Both the position numbers and the translations under genes were made by a program. This document shows positions 35,267 through 43,673 of a stretch of DNA of 64,000 nucleotides, piece by piece. Below the pieces are notes generated by a model, which saw only the letters and a program-made list of their open reading frames with translations, did no database searches and was not told the origin of the DNA. The first letter of the stretch is position 1, and each line of letters starts with the position of its first letter. The DNA comes from Paenibacillus etheri (GTDB lineage: Bacteria > Bacillota > Bacilli > Paenibacillales > Paenibacillaceae), in the NCBI RefSeq assembly GCF_001012825.1, contig NZ_LCZJ02000017.1, positions 50,391 to 114,390 on the forward strand, given 5' to 3'.

Positions 35267-35683
35267 ATGGAAATGAGAGTCAATGCTTTAAAAGAAAGAG
35301 TTATTTATGCATGCATCTGCCTAATTGTTATTGTACTGGGGTTATGCTCTAGAGCATTCTCTGAACAGCTACCCTTGTTTGTAATAAGACATTTTGGAGA
35401 CGCGCTTTGGGGCAGCATGGTTTACTTTATGTTTCGTGTACTGCTAGTGAACCGGAAGCTGTGGATCGCTTTTATGTGGAGCCTGATGTTTAGCTTCGGC
35501 ATAGAATTTAGCCAACTGTATCAAGCGGAGTGGATCAACAGCGTCCGTGCTACCATAATCGGCGGGTTGATTCTTGGAAAGGGGTTCCTTTGGATTGACC
35601 TTGTTCGATATACCGTTGGAATTACGCTTTCTTATGGATTGGATCAATACTTTCGTCCAAAACTGCACCGAATAGATAAATAG
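35267..35683 (+). CDS. DUF2809-family membrane protein
   Basis: A protein of about 138 residues with four predicted helices. The family pattern LGLCSRAFSEQLPLFVIRHFGDALWGSMVYF, followed by SFGIEFSQLYQAEWINSVR, is typical of DUF2809. The function of the family is unknown. The exact start is 35267 or the in-frame ATG at 35273, since GAGG overlaps the first. It lies between the small ORFs and amj on the same strand, 24 bases before the amj start. Confidence 0.82.
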   Translation: MEMRVNALKERVIYACICLIVIVLGLCSRAFSEQLPLFVIRHFGDALWGSMVYFMFRVLLVNRKLWIAFMWSLMFSFGIEFSQLYQAEWINSVRATIIGGLILGKGFLWIDLVRYTVGITLSYGLDQYFRPKLHRIDK

Positions 35684-35707
35684 CTTTCATTGGAGATGAA
35701 CCTACAA

Positions 35708-36499
35708 ATGGTAAATAGCTTGATTGTAGTATGCTTGCTTACAATGATTATTCATACAGCGGAAACCTTATCCTATTCGGTAAGATACGCCGGAGTGAAG
35801 CTGAACAAGATAGCAATTGCTCTGTCTCTGACAGGCATTATTGTTCTCGTGTCAAGAACTGCAAACATGATTCAAGCTCCACTGACGGCTAAATTCGTAG
35901 ATTATGCCAAAATACATTCTGATTTCCCACTTCTTAATTACTTGAGAATTATATTGTTAGCTTCTTCATTAGGGACATTAATTGCCATTGCTATTTTCCC
36001 TACTTTTGTAGGCTTGTTTGGGAGAATCATCTCAAAGCTTGAAATCGAAGGTTCTATTCCCAAGCTGCTTACGAGCGTAACGATCGGGCAGTTAAAAAAT
36101 ACTAGAAAATACATAAGAAAACCAAAAGTGAATTTATATAACTTCAGATACCTGGGAATTCCTAAACGTTTTATTGTTATGAATGTTTTTGTTACAGCCT
36201 TTTACACCGTAGGGGTCATATCATCTTTGTATGCTGCTCATCTAATGCCTCAATATAGCACGACTGCTTCTCAAGCCTCAGGATTGATTAACGGAATGGC
36301 GACTATACTGCTGACCATATTTATCGACCCACAGCTTGGTCTTATTACCCATAAAGCCACTGAAAATGTAGAATACCGTGATCAGCTAGGGAAAATATAT
36401 GTGGTATTGATGGGTTCACGATTTCTAGGTACTATATTTGCTCAGCTCCTAATTGTGCCCGCAGCCCAACTAATTAGTATGTTAGTGAAGCTGATATGA
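35708..36499 (+). CDS. amj: Lipid II flippase Amj
   Basis: A membrane protein of about 263 residues with six or more helices that follows Bacillus subtilis Amj (YdaH) closely: MIIHTAETLSYSVRYAGVKL, IIVLVSRTANMIQAPLTAKF, and DPQLGLITHKATE near the C-terminus. Amj moves lipid-linked peptidoglycan precursors across the membrane and backs up MurJ; in Bacillus it is induced by cell-envelope stress. The ATG at 35708 lies eight bases after GGAGATGA; a TTG at 35690 and an ATG at 35696 are weaker. It converges on a secreted coiled-coil protein gene. Confidence 0.88.
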   Translation: MVNSLIVVCLLTMIIHTAETLSYSVRYAGVKLNKIAIALSLTGIIVLVSRTANMIQAPLTAKFVDYAKIHSDFPLLNYLRIILLASSLGTLIAIAIFPTFVGLFGRIISKLEIEGSIPKLLTSVTIGQLKNTRKYIRKPKVNLYNFRYLGIPKRFIVMNVFVTAFYTVGVISSLYAAHLMPQYSTTASQASGLINGMATILLTIFIDPQLGLITHKATENVEYRDQLGKIYVVLMGSRFLGTIFAQLLIVPAAQLISMLVKLI

Positions 36500-36517
36500 G
36501 CCGGTGGGAGTGAATCA

Positions 36518-37294
36518 TTATGGAAGCTTAGACTCTGCTGCTCGTAGAGCTAGCGAGATCTTCTGCTCCCAGGTGTAAATATTCTGTTGCATGGAATGAA
36601 TCCGCAACATTTGTTCATAGGATGCTCTCATTTTTGTTGCTGCCGTAATCGCATCTCCTTGTTTTACAGCCGATTTATAGAGTTTATCTGCGTCTGAACG
36701 AGCTTTCTGTGCTACAGAGATATTCTTGTTCTCTGCGGTAATTTGCTTCTTCAAAGCTGTGATCGGTGCTAGAGCATCTTTGATAGGCTTGATCTTGGCA
36801 GCGGTTTGCTTGCGGGCAGTTGCCAAAGCGTCTGTCTTCGCCTTAATTTCAGTTCGGGCGAGCGTTACTGCAGCCTTGAGCTTATTGCGTCTTAGATCCA
36901 GGAGAGTGGCAGTCTTAAAGTCCCTAGCTTTCTTGGCTGCGGTAGACTGCTTACTGAGTGTGCTGTATTGTTCCAGTAGGGGAGCATGTTTCTTCTGAGC
37001 TGATGTAGCTTCAGATGATAAGCGACTCAGCAGAGCCTTATCTGTTGACTCTATGACAGAGTGAATTGATTTCAGCGTATCATTATTCTGCTTACGCAGT
37101 ATTTGAATTTTTGAGCTATCGGACTTGAGGCCTGTTTGAAGCGAGGTATAGTTACCATGGAGACCGTTAATGTCATCTAAGGCAGAATCCCAATCTGTAC
37201 CTGCAGAAGCCATTGTAAGGTTGCTGTTGAGGAGAGCTACTACAAGGATTAATTGGACGAACCTCTTTAAATAACTAAATTTGTGAATAAACAT
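36518..37294 (-). CDS. Secreted coiled-coil protein of unknown function
   Basis: A 258-residue protein with a signal peptide (basic FIHKFSYLKR, then LILVVALLNSNLTMASA) and a mature part that is almost entirely helical, rich in Lys, Ala, Ser and Thr with heptad-like spacing. It has no cysteine and no recognised domain. It probably works at or outside the cell surface. The ATG at 37294 follows AAGGAG; a longer start at 37342 would put the terminator-like hairpin inside the gene. The promoter at 37404-37432 and a strong hairpin between it and the gene suggest control by attenuation. Confidence 0.7.
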   Translation of the reverse strand: MFIHKFSYLKRFVQLILVVALLNSNLTMASAGTDWDSALDDINGLHGNYTSLQTGLKSDSSKIQILRKQNNDTLKSIHSVIESTDKALLSRLSSEATSAQKKHAPLLEQYSTLSKQSTAAKKARDFKTATLLDLRRNKLKAAVTLARTEIKAKTDALATARKQTAAKIKPIKDALAPITALKKQITAENKNISVAQKARSDADKLYKSAVKQGDAITAATKMRASYEQMLRIHSMQQNIYTWEQKISLALRAAESKLP

Positions 37295-37325
37295 TCGTTT
37301 CAGCTCCTTAATTAGTCTATGCGCG

Positions 37326-37375
37326 CAAAAAAGCACCTCCAAGATAGGCAGGAATGCCTATCTTGCGAGGTGCTT
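37326..37375 (-). terminator. Intrinsic terminator in the leader of the coiled-coil protein gene
   Basis: On the minus strand, AAGCACCTC-GC-AAGATAGGCA pairs with TGCCTATCTT-G-GAGGTGCTT across a four-base loop, followed by TTTTTTG. The stem is about 19 bp, interrupted only by an asymmetric bulge. It lies between the promoter and the start codon of the gene it would block, with no other gene to terminate. Confidence 0.75.
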
Positions 37376-37403
37376 CTCCCGCAGAAATATAAATGATACA
37401 CTT

Positions 37404-37432
37404 ACTATAACTTGAAATTAATGGATAGTCAA
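37404..37432 (-). promoter_or_regulatory. Sigma-A promoter for the coiled-coil protein gene
   Basis: On the minus strand TTGACT (37427-37432), a 17-base spacer and TATAGT (37404-37409). Predicted start is near 37397, so the transcript meets the terminator hairpin within about 25 bases. Confidence 0.75.
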
Positions 37433-37491
37433 TCTGGAGTAGAACATTTGTTTGCTTTTTTTGAAATAATGGAACATAAGGAGAGTCAAAT

Positions 37492-38349
37492 ATGAATTCA
37501 CATCTAGATCGAATGCATGATCGAGTGGCCTTAATAACTGGAACCTCTAGTGGATTTGGACTGCTCACAGCCCTCAAACTAGCTGGACAGGGATTCAAAG
37601 TTGTAGCAACGATGCGCGATTTGAGTCGTAAAGGCGAGCTTGAACAGCAGGCAGAGCAAGCAGGACTCTTGAAGCAGCTTCATTTTATGACCATGGATGT
37701 TACCGATAGTGATTCTATACAGGCGACTATATCCTCTGTACACGAAACATTCGGAAGAATCGACGTTCTGGTAAATAATGCAGGCTTTGCTATAGGTGGC
37801 TTCATAGAAGAGATATACATGGAGGAATGGCGCCAGCAAATGGAGACGAATTTTTTCGGATTAGTCGCGGTGACAAAAGCTGTGCTGCCAGTTATGAGGG
37901 AACAGGGAAGTGGTACGATTATTAACGTGGGGAGTATAAGCGGGTTGACCGGTTTCCCAGGGTATGCACCATATGCAGCTTCCAAATTTGCAGTAGAAGG
38001 ATTCAGTGAAAGTCTGCGTCATGAAATGTCTCCTTATGGAATACGTGTAGTATTAATTGAACCTGGCTCCTTCCGTACCCCGATTTGGGGAAAAGGAATG
38101 GCACAAATTCGTCAAACCAAGGGTTCTCCTTATAGAGACCGTCTGGACGCTGTGCTACGATATTCCAAGCATACCGCTGAAACTGCACCTGATCCAAAGC
38201 AAGTGGCAGATCTCATCGGTCGTATTACTGAAATGAAGTCACCAAGGCTTAGGTACCCTATCGGCAAAGGCACCCGGATCTTGATCTTAGGCAAAACGCT
38301 GCTCCCGTGGAAATGGCTGGAGAGAATTATTGCGAAAGAATTGAGGTGA
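37492..38349 (+). CDS. Short-chain dehydrogenase/reductase
   Basis: A 285-residue SDR with the cofactor site ALITGTSSGFGLLTA (TGxxxGxG), DVLVNNAGFAIGG and the catalytic Ser/Tyr/Lys set VGSISGLTG and YAPYAASKFAVEGF. It resembles the retinol-dehydrogenase-like SDRs of Bacillales. Substrate unknown; NADP preference is suggested by Arg in TMRDLSRKG. It is followed within five bases by a small membrane protein gene. Confidence 0.9.
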   Translation: MNSHLDRMHDRVALITGTSSGFGLLTALKLAGQGFKVVATMRDLSRKGELEQQAEQAGLLKQLHFMTMDVTDSDSIQATISSVHETFGRIDVLVNNAGFAIGGFIEEIYMEEWRQQMETNFFGLVAVTKAVLPVMREQGSGTIINVGSISGLTGFPGYAPYAASKFAVEGFSESLRHEMSPYGIRVVLIEPGSFRTPIWGKGMAQIRQTKGSPYRDRLDAVLRYSKHTAETAPDPKQVADLIGRITEMKSPRLRYPIGKGTRILILGKTLLPWKWLERIIAKELR

Positions 38350-38353
38350 TGGA

Positions 38354-38698
38354 ATGGAGCAATCCATAAACTTAACAATCATTAAACTCATTGGATATGT
38401 ATCCAGTTTGATGGCCGTTTTTTTATGGTTTATATTTATATTCATTAATCCTTATGCTGAGGTTACGAATCAATCCAGTATTATAATTAGTATGGTAATG
38501 TTGGTGTTGCCTGCCGGATTACTAGCGATAGGTGTCTCTTTAAACAGAAGTCTTCTCATGCTTCTCGCCTTTATTTGGAGTTTTCCATATAGTTTATATA
38601 TGTTTTTAACGCCGGGAATCTTCAGGTTGTTCGGGATTACAAGCTTAATGTATTTATTGTGTTTTGTGTTATTTAGAATCATCAAGATCAGATTTTGA
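38354..38698 (+). CDS. Small membrane protein of unknown function
   Basis: A 114-residue protein with four predicted helices and few charged residues. GAGGTGATGG, which contains the stop codon of the preceding dehydrogenase gene, serves as the ribosome binding site, so the two are likely translated together. No family recognised. Confidence 0.7.
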   Translation: MEQSINLTIIKLIGYVSSLMAVFLWFIFIFINPYAEVTNQSSIIISMVMLVLPAGLLAIGVSLNRSLLMLLAFIWSFPYSLYMFLTPGIFRLFGITSLMYLLCFVLFRIIKIRF

Positions 38699-38717
38699 AT
38701 AGAATTGAGGTGCGCCG

Positions 38718-39113
38718 ATGCTAGATTCGTCAGGACTACATATTTGCTTCGATCCAGCGGGCCGTGAAATTGAAATCCTAGATGTTACTCCAGTTGGTAA
38801 AGATAAATACCGCATCGAAGAGACGCCGATTTTTAATCCAAGTGTTACAATGGGTGATATTATACGGGTGAAAGAAGAACTAGGGATCTATTACTATCAG
38901 GAAACTTTACAGAAATCTCATTTCAAAAGGTACGCTTGGCTCCTCAGTAAAGAGGCTGTTGATTCAACAGCCATTTCTGCTTTTAAACAACGGATCACAG
39001 AGAATGATGGGAAATGTGAACAGATCTTTGGCGGTTTGTTGGTCATTCATATTCCTAAGAATACTTTGATCGACGTAGATGGGGAAATGAATCGCATTAT
39101 TGAGCGGTTTTAG
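38718..39113 (+). CDS. DUF4265-like protein
   Basis: A 131-residue soluble protein. The layout VGKDKYRIEETPIFNPSVTM, GDIIRVKEELGIYYYQE, then SHFKRYAWLLSKE, matches what I know of DUF4265 (a small domain where 'P-F-x-x-x-v-x-x-GD' follows the first strand pair). The function of the family is unknown. GAGGTGCGCCG precedes the ATG. It is 20 bases after the membrane protein gene and may be in the same operon. Confidence 0.6.
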   Translation: MLDSSGLHICFDPAGREIEILDVTPVGKDKYRIEETPIFNPSVTMGDIIRVKEELGIYYYQETLQKSHFKRYAWLLSKEAVDSTAISAFKQRITENDGKCEQIFGGLLVIHIPKNTLIDVDGEMNRIIERF

Positions 39114-39156
39114 AAGTGAGGGTACGTAAATATTAACGAGTATGAATAAGAAAAAA

Positions 39157-39204
39157 ATGCTGCGGCATGAAATGCAAGGAAGCTTGCACATGATGCAGCA
39201 GCAT
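39157..39204 (-). terminator. Terminator for the alpha/beta hydrolase gene
   Basis: ATGCTGC (39157-39163) pairs with GCAGCAT (39198-39204) with an inner TGCAAG/CTTGCA stem; the plus-strand A run at 39150-39157 is the U tract on the minus strand. Confidence 0.7.
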
Positions 39205-39252
39205 GGAGAATAGGTGAAACGGTTTAGACAATCTGAGCGATACAATCTATAC

Positions 39253-40236
39253 TTATTTTATTTCTTTCATAAATGTCTTAAAATTTTCGGCGATTTCTTT
39301 TGATTTGGTATGGTGCAGATAATGTCCTGCATCAAGTTTTACCAATTTTCCTTGTACGGAATTTTTGACTTGCTCTTCATGCAATGATATCCAATCCTTT
39401 AAGAGAGTATCATCCCCTTGTACAAAGAGCAAAAGGGGAAGATCCTTTGGAAAAGTTGAATTTAGAGCCCCTTTATAATTAGAAGACATATGTTCCACTT
39501 CATTTAAGTGAGTGTAATTATAAGTGTTTCTAAGCGTAAACAATCTCAATTGTTCTTTAGTTTCATCATCAAACGGCAATCCAACATAGGGGTTTCCACT
39601 TGTTTTAAATAACAATCTGCCCAAGCCTGATTTTCTAAGTAGTTTTAATTTTCCTGTTGGTATTTTAACATTTGTTCTGTCTTCTGTTGCAATACTGTTA
39701 TCAATCCCGACAAATGCACTTATTTCGTTTGGATATTTGTTCGCATAATTCAGACTGTACATACCGGAAATAGAGTGTGCCATTAGAATATAACGGTCAA
39801 TATTAAGCTGCTTTACAGCTTCATGAATCTCACTCACAATATTTTCCGTGGTTCGCTCTTTTTCAGTTCTATCACTTAATCCATAACCGAAAGGCTCAAT
39901 CGTGACAACTTTGTAAAATGGAGATAGTTCATCTATTAGCAGCTTAAAATCAAGTCCCGGTGCCACTGTTCCATAACCAGGTAAGAGCACGATTGTCTCT
40001 TCACCTTTTCCTTGAATCAAAACATTCATATTTTTACCATCGACGCTTACAGACTGACCATAGGGTTTTATTTTAGCTTGGTCCGATTTATTGAGGAAAA
40101 TATTAGCGACAAAAACAGTCACTAGAAAAAGTACTATTGCAGTAGCTAAAGCCCCTATGGAAATAAGTATAATTCGAAGCGGTTTACCCATCCTTTTTTT
40201 TATTATTTCTTCTGTTGGTTTCACTCGTATCTTCAC
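39253..40236 (-). CDS. Membrane-anchored alpha/beta hydrolase
   Basis: A 327-residue hydrolase with one N-terminal helix (IILISIGALATAIVLFLVTVFV), so the catalytic domain probably lies outside the membrane. The oxyanion region is IVLLPGYGTV, the nucleophile Ser is in YILMAHSISGMYSLNYA, and the final His is in KLDAGHYLHH. These features are typical of small esterases and lipases. The start is the GTG at 40236 with GAGGA close upstream, though a GTG at 40224 after GGTGA is also possible. Substrate unknown. Confidence 0.82.
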   Translation of the reverse strand: MKIRVKPTEEIIKKRMGKPLRIILISIGALATAIVLFLVTVFVANIFLNKSDQAKIKPYGQSVSVDGKNMNVLIQGKGEETIVLLPGYGTVAPGLDFKLLIDELSPFYKVVTIEPFGYGLSDRTEKERTTENIVSEIHEAVKQLNIDRYILMAHSISGMYSLNYANKYPNEISAFVGIDNSIATEDRTNVKIPTGKLKLLRKSGLGRLLFKTSGNPYVGLPFDDETKEQLRLFTLRNTYNYTHLNEVEHMSSNYKGALNSTFPKDLPLLLFVQGDDTLLKDWISLHEEQVKNSVQGKLVKLDAGHYLHHTKSKEIAENFKTFMKEIK

Positions 40237-40400
40237 CTGTCCTCATTAGTTATTCTAGCTATATTAACGACTCGCCAAAGAAAGCTTACCCGATGAAGGT
40301 GAACCCTACATGACGACAATATGAACTGAATATGAACGAGCGAAAAAAAAGCTTCTGCACCGATCAAAGAGTCTATAAAATGAATATGAGGTGAGCAATT

Positions 40401-40898
40401 ATGTTGAAATTTATTAAACAATATTTGCCTAGTGTTGCTATCGCAGTGGTCCTATCTTTGTTTGTAAGAACTTATGTTGCTGAAGCCATGAGGGTTCCTA
40501 CTGGCTCTATGATTCCTACAATTGAAATTAATGACCGTCTAATCGTAGAAAAAATGTTATGGATGACGACACTCGATCATGGTGACATCGTCGTGTTTAC
40601 GCCCCCGGTAGCAGGTGATGAGAATAAAAGATATGTAAAGCGGTTGATAGGGTTACCAGGTGATACCATTGAAATTAAAGATGGAGTACTTTACAGAAAT
40701 GGAACGGAGATCAATGAACCCTATCTTAATGAGCGGATGGACTATACTTTTGGACCCGTTACGGTTCCGGCAGATCATTACTTTTTTCTCGGAGATAACC
40801 GGAATATAAGCTATGATGCTCATCTCTGGGCTACTCCTTTTGTAGCGAAGGATCAGTTGATTGGAAAAGTGATAGCGGACTTTAGTATTCCTTTTTAG
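40401..40898 (+). CDS. lepB: Type I signal peptidase
   Basis: A 165-residue signal peptidase of the short Bacillus SipS/SipT form, with one N-terminal membrane helix. The catalytic Ser36 is in MRVPTGSMIPTI and the general base Lys80 in KRYVKRLIGLPGD; the third box is FFLGDNRNISYDAHLW (here Ala replaces the usual Ser after Asp). It cleaves signal peptides at the outer face of the membrane. GAGGTGAG precedes the ATG. It stands alone; bacteria of this group often have several copies. Confidence 0.92.
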   Translation: MLKFIKQYLPSVAIAVVLSLFVRTYVAEAMRVPTGSMIPTIEINDRLIVEKMLWMTTLDHGDIVVFTPPVAGDENKRYVKRLIGLPGDTIEIKDGVLYRNGTEINEPYLNERMDYTFGPVTVPADHYFFLGDNRNISYDAHLWATPFVAKDQLIGKVIADFSIPF

Positions 40899-41024
40899 GT
40901 GATGTAGCGGGGGTCTTTTGAACTAATTGAGAGTGTTAATGAGACTTTAACCATATTGTGACTTTGGAATAATTTAGCTATCCTTAAGGTAAAATATACC
41001 TATTGATAGGAAGGGTGCAGAATT

Positions 41025-42062
41025 TTGAAAGCTCATGTCACAGATCTCAAACATGGCGATTGTCTTATGCTTGACACTTTTAATAGTGTTGGTCTACACG
41101 TGCTCCCAAAAGGGACAATTGTTTACCAAGAAGAAATCACCCTCCTGATGAGGCATCGTATCGATTATGTCGATATTGAACCTCGCAGCATTGCGATGGA
41201 TGATGAGGGAACGAATCTGGCGCAAAGCCTGAATGGAAACTTTGATTTAGCGATCCAAAACTATGAATCTATTTTTCTTGAGGCACTCAGCAAGGGCAGT
41301 TTCACGCAGTCAGATGTAGATCTAACGCTGCAGCCCTTGCTGGAAAAAATGGATGAACATAAGGATGTAGTTTCCTTATTGCTGTTGCTTGAACGAGAAG
41401 ACGTTGGTACATACAATCATTCATTACAGGTCGGACTGCTATCATTTTACATAGCGACTTGGTTAGGTTATACCAAAGAAGAACGCTACGAGATTAGCCG
41501 GGCAGGGTATTTACACGACATTGGAAAAAGTCAGATCGCCCCATCTATCTTAAATAAGACGGGGATCTTAACCCCTGAGGAAACTGAAGAACTAAAGCGT
41601 CACACTTCATACGGATACGATATTATTCTTAAATCTATGAATGACGAGAAGACCGCTCTGGTGGCGCTTCAGCATCATGAATTCGAGGATGGGACTGGTT
41701 ATCCTAATATGCTTCGTAAGGCGGACCTGCACCCGTATACACTGATTGTGGCCGTCGCTAATGCCTATGTTGGGATGACCTCTGCAAGAGCGAGTCAACC
41801 CAAACAAGGGCTGATTACCGTTCTGCGTAAGGTGCATGAGCTGGGCTTTGGCAAGCTGAATGGAAATGCGGTACAAGCTCTGATTGGACATTTACTGCCG
41901 AACTTCGTAGGTAAAAGTGTTCAGCTTAGCAACGGAGAGCAAGGTACGATTATTATGAACAACCCTTTGGATATTTTTAAACCGTTAGTGAAAGTAGATG
42001 AAACTACGTTTAGGGATTTATCCAAGGAGCGAAATTTGACCGTTGAGGAAGTATTTATTTAA
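41025..42062 (+). CDS. HD-GYP domain protein (probable cyclic-di-GMP phosphodiesterase)
   Basis: A 345-residue protein. The HD-GYP domain spans about residues 125-290 with His132, HDIGK at 164-168, HHE at 217-219 and GYP at 225-227, so the metal sites are present. Related domains degrade cyclic di-GMP. The N-terminal 100 residues are a separate domain with no recognised family. The start is a TTG at 41025, seven bases after AAGGGTG. A small hairpin (40978-41012: CTATC/GATAG with AGGTA/TACCT inside) lies directly before the ribosome binding site and may influence translation. A terminator follows. Confidence 0.88.
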   Translation: MKAHVTDLKHGDCLMLDTFNSVGLHVLPKGTIVYQEEITLLMRHRIDYVDIEPRSIAMDDEGTNLAQSLNGNFDLAIQNYESIFLEALSKGSFTQSDVDLTLQPLLEKMDEHKDVVSLLLLLEREDVGTYNHSLQVGLLSFYIATWLGYTKEERYEISRAGYLHDIGKSQIAPSILNKTGILTPEETEELKRHTSYGYDIILKSMNDEKTALVALQHHEFEDGTGYPNMLRKADLHPYTLIVAVANAYVGMTSARASQPKQGLITVLRKVHELGFGKLNGNAVQALIGHLLPNFVGKSVQLSNGEQGTIIMNNPLDIFKPLVKVDETTFRDLSKERNLTVEEVFI

Positions 42063-42090
42063 CGAATAGTTTTGTCTGGAAAAATGGAAA

Positions 42091-42128
42091 GGCTATCTCC
42101 TGATTCAAAATCAGAGGATAGTCTTTTT
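42091..42128 (+). terminator. Rho-independent terminator
   Basis: GGCTATC..CTGAT pairs with ATCAG..GATAGTC (42091-42123), followed by TTTTTA. Confidence 0.85.
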
Positions 42129-42186
42129 ATGTTATAATCGAAATTGGGTTAACAACCCTTTAATATGAAGTAGGAGAGTGCTTATC

Positions 42187-42216
42187 GTGATTATCAAGTT
42201 CATTCGTTTGCGTTAA
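42187..42216 (+). CDS. Nine-residue leader peptide upstream of the hydrolase
   Basis: GTG at 42187 lies eight bases after GGAGAG, a better ribosome binding site than many real genes here have. The product reads M-I-I-K-F-I-R-L-R and stops at TAA. The last three residues form the Arg-x-Arg pattern that causes macrolide-dependent ribosome arrest in several Erm leader peptides (ErmDL type). The codons TTC ATT CG at 42199-42206 are complementary to CGAATGAA at 42305-42312, three bases before the hydrolase Shine-Dalgarno. The layout is that of a regulatory leader rather than a protein-coding gene. Confidence 0.6.
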   Translation: MIIKFIRLR

Positions 42217-42326
42217 TTCGAGGTACAATTCAATGATACCGTCATCATTTATTTCAAAATGTGACAGGTCCTTATTTAAGTGTGCATTCTTTGATTACCA
42301 AATTCGAATGAAATGAGGAATGAACA
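42187..42326 (+). promoter_or_regulatory. Candidate translation attenuator ahead of the hydrolase
   Basis: The leader ORF lies 110 bases upstream of the hydrolase start. TTCATTCG (42199-42206) can form eight contiguous pairs with CGAATGAA (42305-42312), and TCATTT (42245-42250) can pair with AAATGA (42311-42316), so two competing structures cover the region of the AGGA ribosome binding site at 42316-42319. A ribosome stalled on the last leader codons would occupy 42199-42206 and free the site. No folding calculation was made. Confidence 0.55.
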
Positions 42327-43187
42327 ATGAGCGAAAAGATATTTAAAGTAAACGGAATTGATATATGTTCGGAAAGTTTTGGAGACCCCAACAATCCTGC
42401 AGTTTTACTGATTATGGGTGCCACTTGTTCAATGGTTTATTGGGATGAAGAGTTTTGTCAACGATTAGCAGATACCGGACGTTACGTTATTCGGTATGAT
42501 AACCGGGATGTGGGACGTTCTGTTGTTTATGAGCCTGGGAGTTCCAATTATACTGTGATGGATATGGCCGAAGATGCTGCGGGGCTACTTGACGCCTATA
42601 ATATAGAACAGGCAAATATCGTGGGGATGTCCTTAGGTGGTATGATTGCACAAGTTCTTGCTATTCGCCATCCTCAGAAAGTTCTAACCTTAACCTTGAT
42701 CGTATCTAGTTTTTTTGAATCTGATGATAATGATCGGAACTTGCCTCCAATGGATGAGAGGATTCTCGCTTTTCATGCGGATGGAGCTACTCTGGATTGG
42801 TCCGATGAAGAAGCTGTAGCAGATTATTTGGTTTCAGGTTCCGGCATACTCTGTGGTTCAAAACATAAATTCGATGAGAAAAGAGCGTATAAACAAGTTA
42901 GGATGGAAATAAAACGTGCCAACAACTTGCTCAGTATGTTTAATCATGCGCTTCTTATAGGGGATGATAAATACGAGGGTAAGGCGAAAAATATCATGGT
43001 TCCTACATTGGTAATCCACGGTGTAGAAGACACGGTACTTCCTATAGAGCATGGCCTGGCGCTTGCTGATGAAATTCCTAATGCGTCGCTACTAACCCTA
43101 GAAGGAACGGGTCATGAAGTTCACCCGGATGATTGGGAAACAATAATTAATGCGATTTCGAGTCATACTTCAGGTGGTAATGCTTAA
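42327..43187 (+). CDS. Alpha/beta hydrolase, possibly an antibiotic esterase
   Basis: A 286-residue hydrolase with VLLIMGATCSMVYWDEEFC, YDNRDVGRS, nucleophile Ser102 in IVGMSLGGMIAQV, Asp235 in HGVEDTVLP and His263 in EGTGHEVHP, all complete. It belongs to the family that contains aclacinomycin methylesterase (RdmC/DnrP), and it resembles what I remember of the serine macrolide esterase EstT. Because it follows a leader peptide with an RLR end, macrolide esterase is a real possibility, but the substrate is not shown by sequence. AGGA lies seven bases before the ATG. It stands alone with its own terminator. Confidence 0.85.
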   Translation: MSEKIFKVNGIDICSESFGDPNNPAVLLIMGATCSMVYWDEEFCQRLADTGRYVIRYDNRDVGRSVVYEPGSSNYTVMDMAEDAAGLLDAYNIEQANIVGMSLGGMIAQVLAIRHPQKVLTLTLIVSSFFESDDNDRNLPPMDERILAFHADGATLDWSDEEAVADYLVSGSGILCGSKHKFDEKRAYKQVRMEIKRANNLLSMFNHALLIGDDKYEGKAKNIMVPTLVIHGVEDTVLPIEHGLALADEIPNASLLTLEGTGHEVHPDDWETIINAISSHTSGGNA

Positions 43188-43213
43188 CGAGGCATAAATA
43201 GTTAGATAAAGAA

Positions 43214-43250
43214 GGGTTACAATCGGTGATGCCGATTGTAGCCCTTTTTC
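43214..43250. terminator. Bidirectional hairpin terminator
   Basis: GGGTTACAATCGG (43214-43226) pairs with CCGATTGTAGCCC (43232-43244), one G-T pair, followed by TTTTTC. It separates the hydrolase from the convergent MazG-like gene. Confidence 0.88.
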
Positions 43251-43259
43251 TACTACTCT

Positions 43260-43577
43260 TTAGGAATTAAAGCGTTTAACTAATTTTTCCTTATGCGCAG
43301 TAAATGCCTCTTCTAAAGTGATACCATACAAATCGGCTAACAATGCTATATTTCCTAGCACATCACCAATTTCCTCAATCAAGTCATTTTTCAGTTGCTC
43401 TGGTGGAGGGGTAGATTCATCTGGGCGATCTCTTCCGATTTCATAGGACCGTACTGCCCGAGCGACCTCACCGGTTTCTTCCATAAGAAAGCCAACCCGT
43501 ATAAAAGGACCATAATCGGTCCAGCCTCTTTGTCCATAATAACTTTTAATCCATTTCTGCACTTCATTGATCTCCAT
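43260..43577 (-). CDS. MazG-like nucleotide pyrophosphohydrolase
   Basis: A 105-residue protein of the all-alpha NTP pyrophosphohydrolase group. The metal-binding pattern is FLMEETGEVARAVRSYE followed by KNDLIEEIGDVLGNIALLAD (E-x2-E and E-x2-D). Such proteins hydrolyse nucleoside triphosphates, including damaged ones. The ATG at 43577 is used with TAGGAG about 12 bases upstream; the longer ORF from 43622 does not add family residues. It is divergent from the LOG gene. Confidence 0.85.
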   Translation of the reverse strand: MEINEVQKWIKSYYGQRGWTDYGPFIRVGFLMEETGEVARAVRSYEIGRDRPDESTPPPEQLKNDLIEEIGDVLGNIALLADLYGITLEEAFTAHKEKLVKRFNS

Positions 43578-43673
43578 ATTATGTAGCACTCCTAATCTTT
43601 TACATGATTTATTCTCCAACATATAGTATATTAGATGTCGGATATTATCAATATATAGTTTGGAGATGAGAAA

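Noticed and set aside
42305-42316. Leader pairing region as a terminator or riboswitch
   Set aside because: There is no T run and no recognisable riboswitch core; the complementary segments fit leader-ribosome control better.
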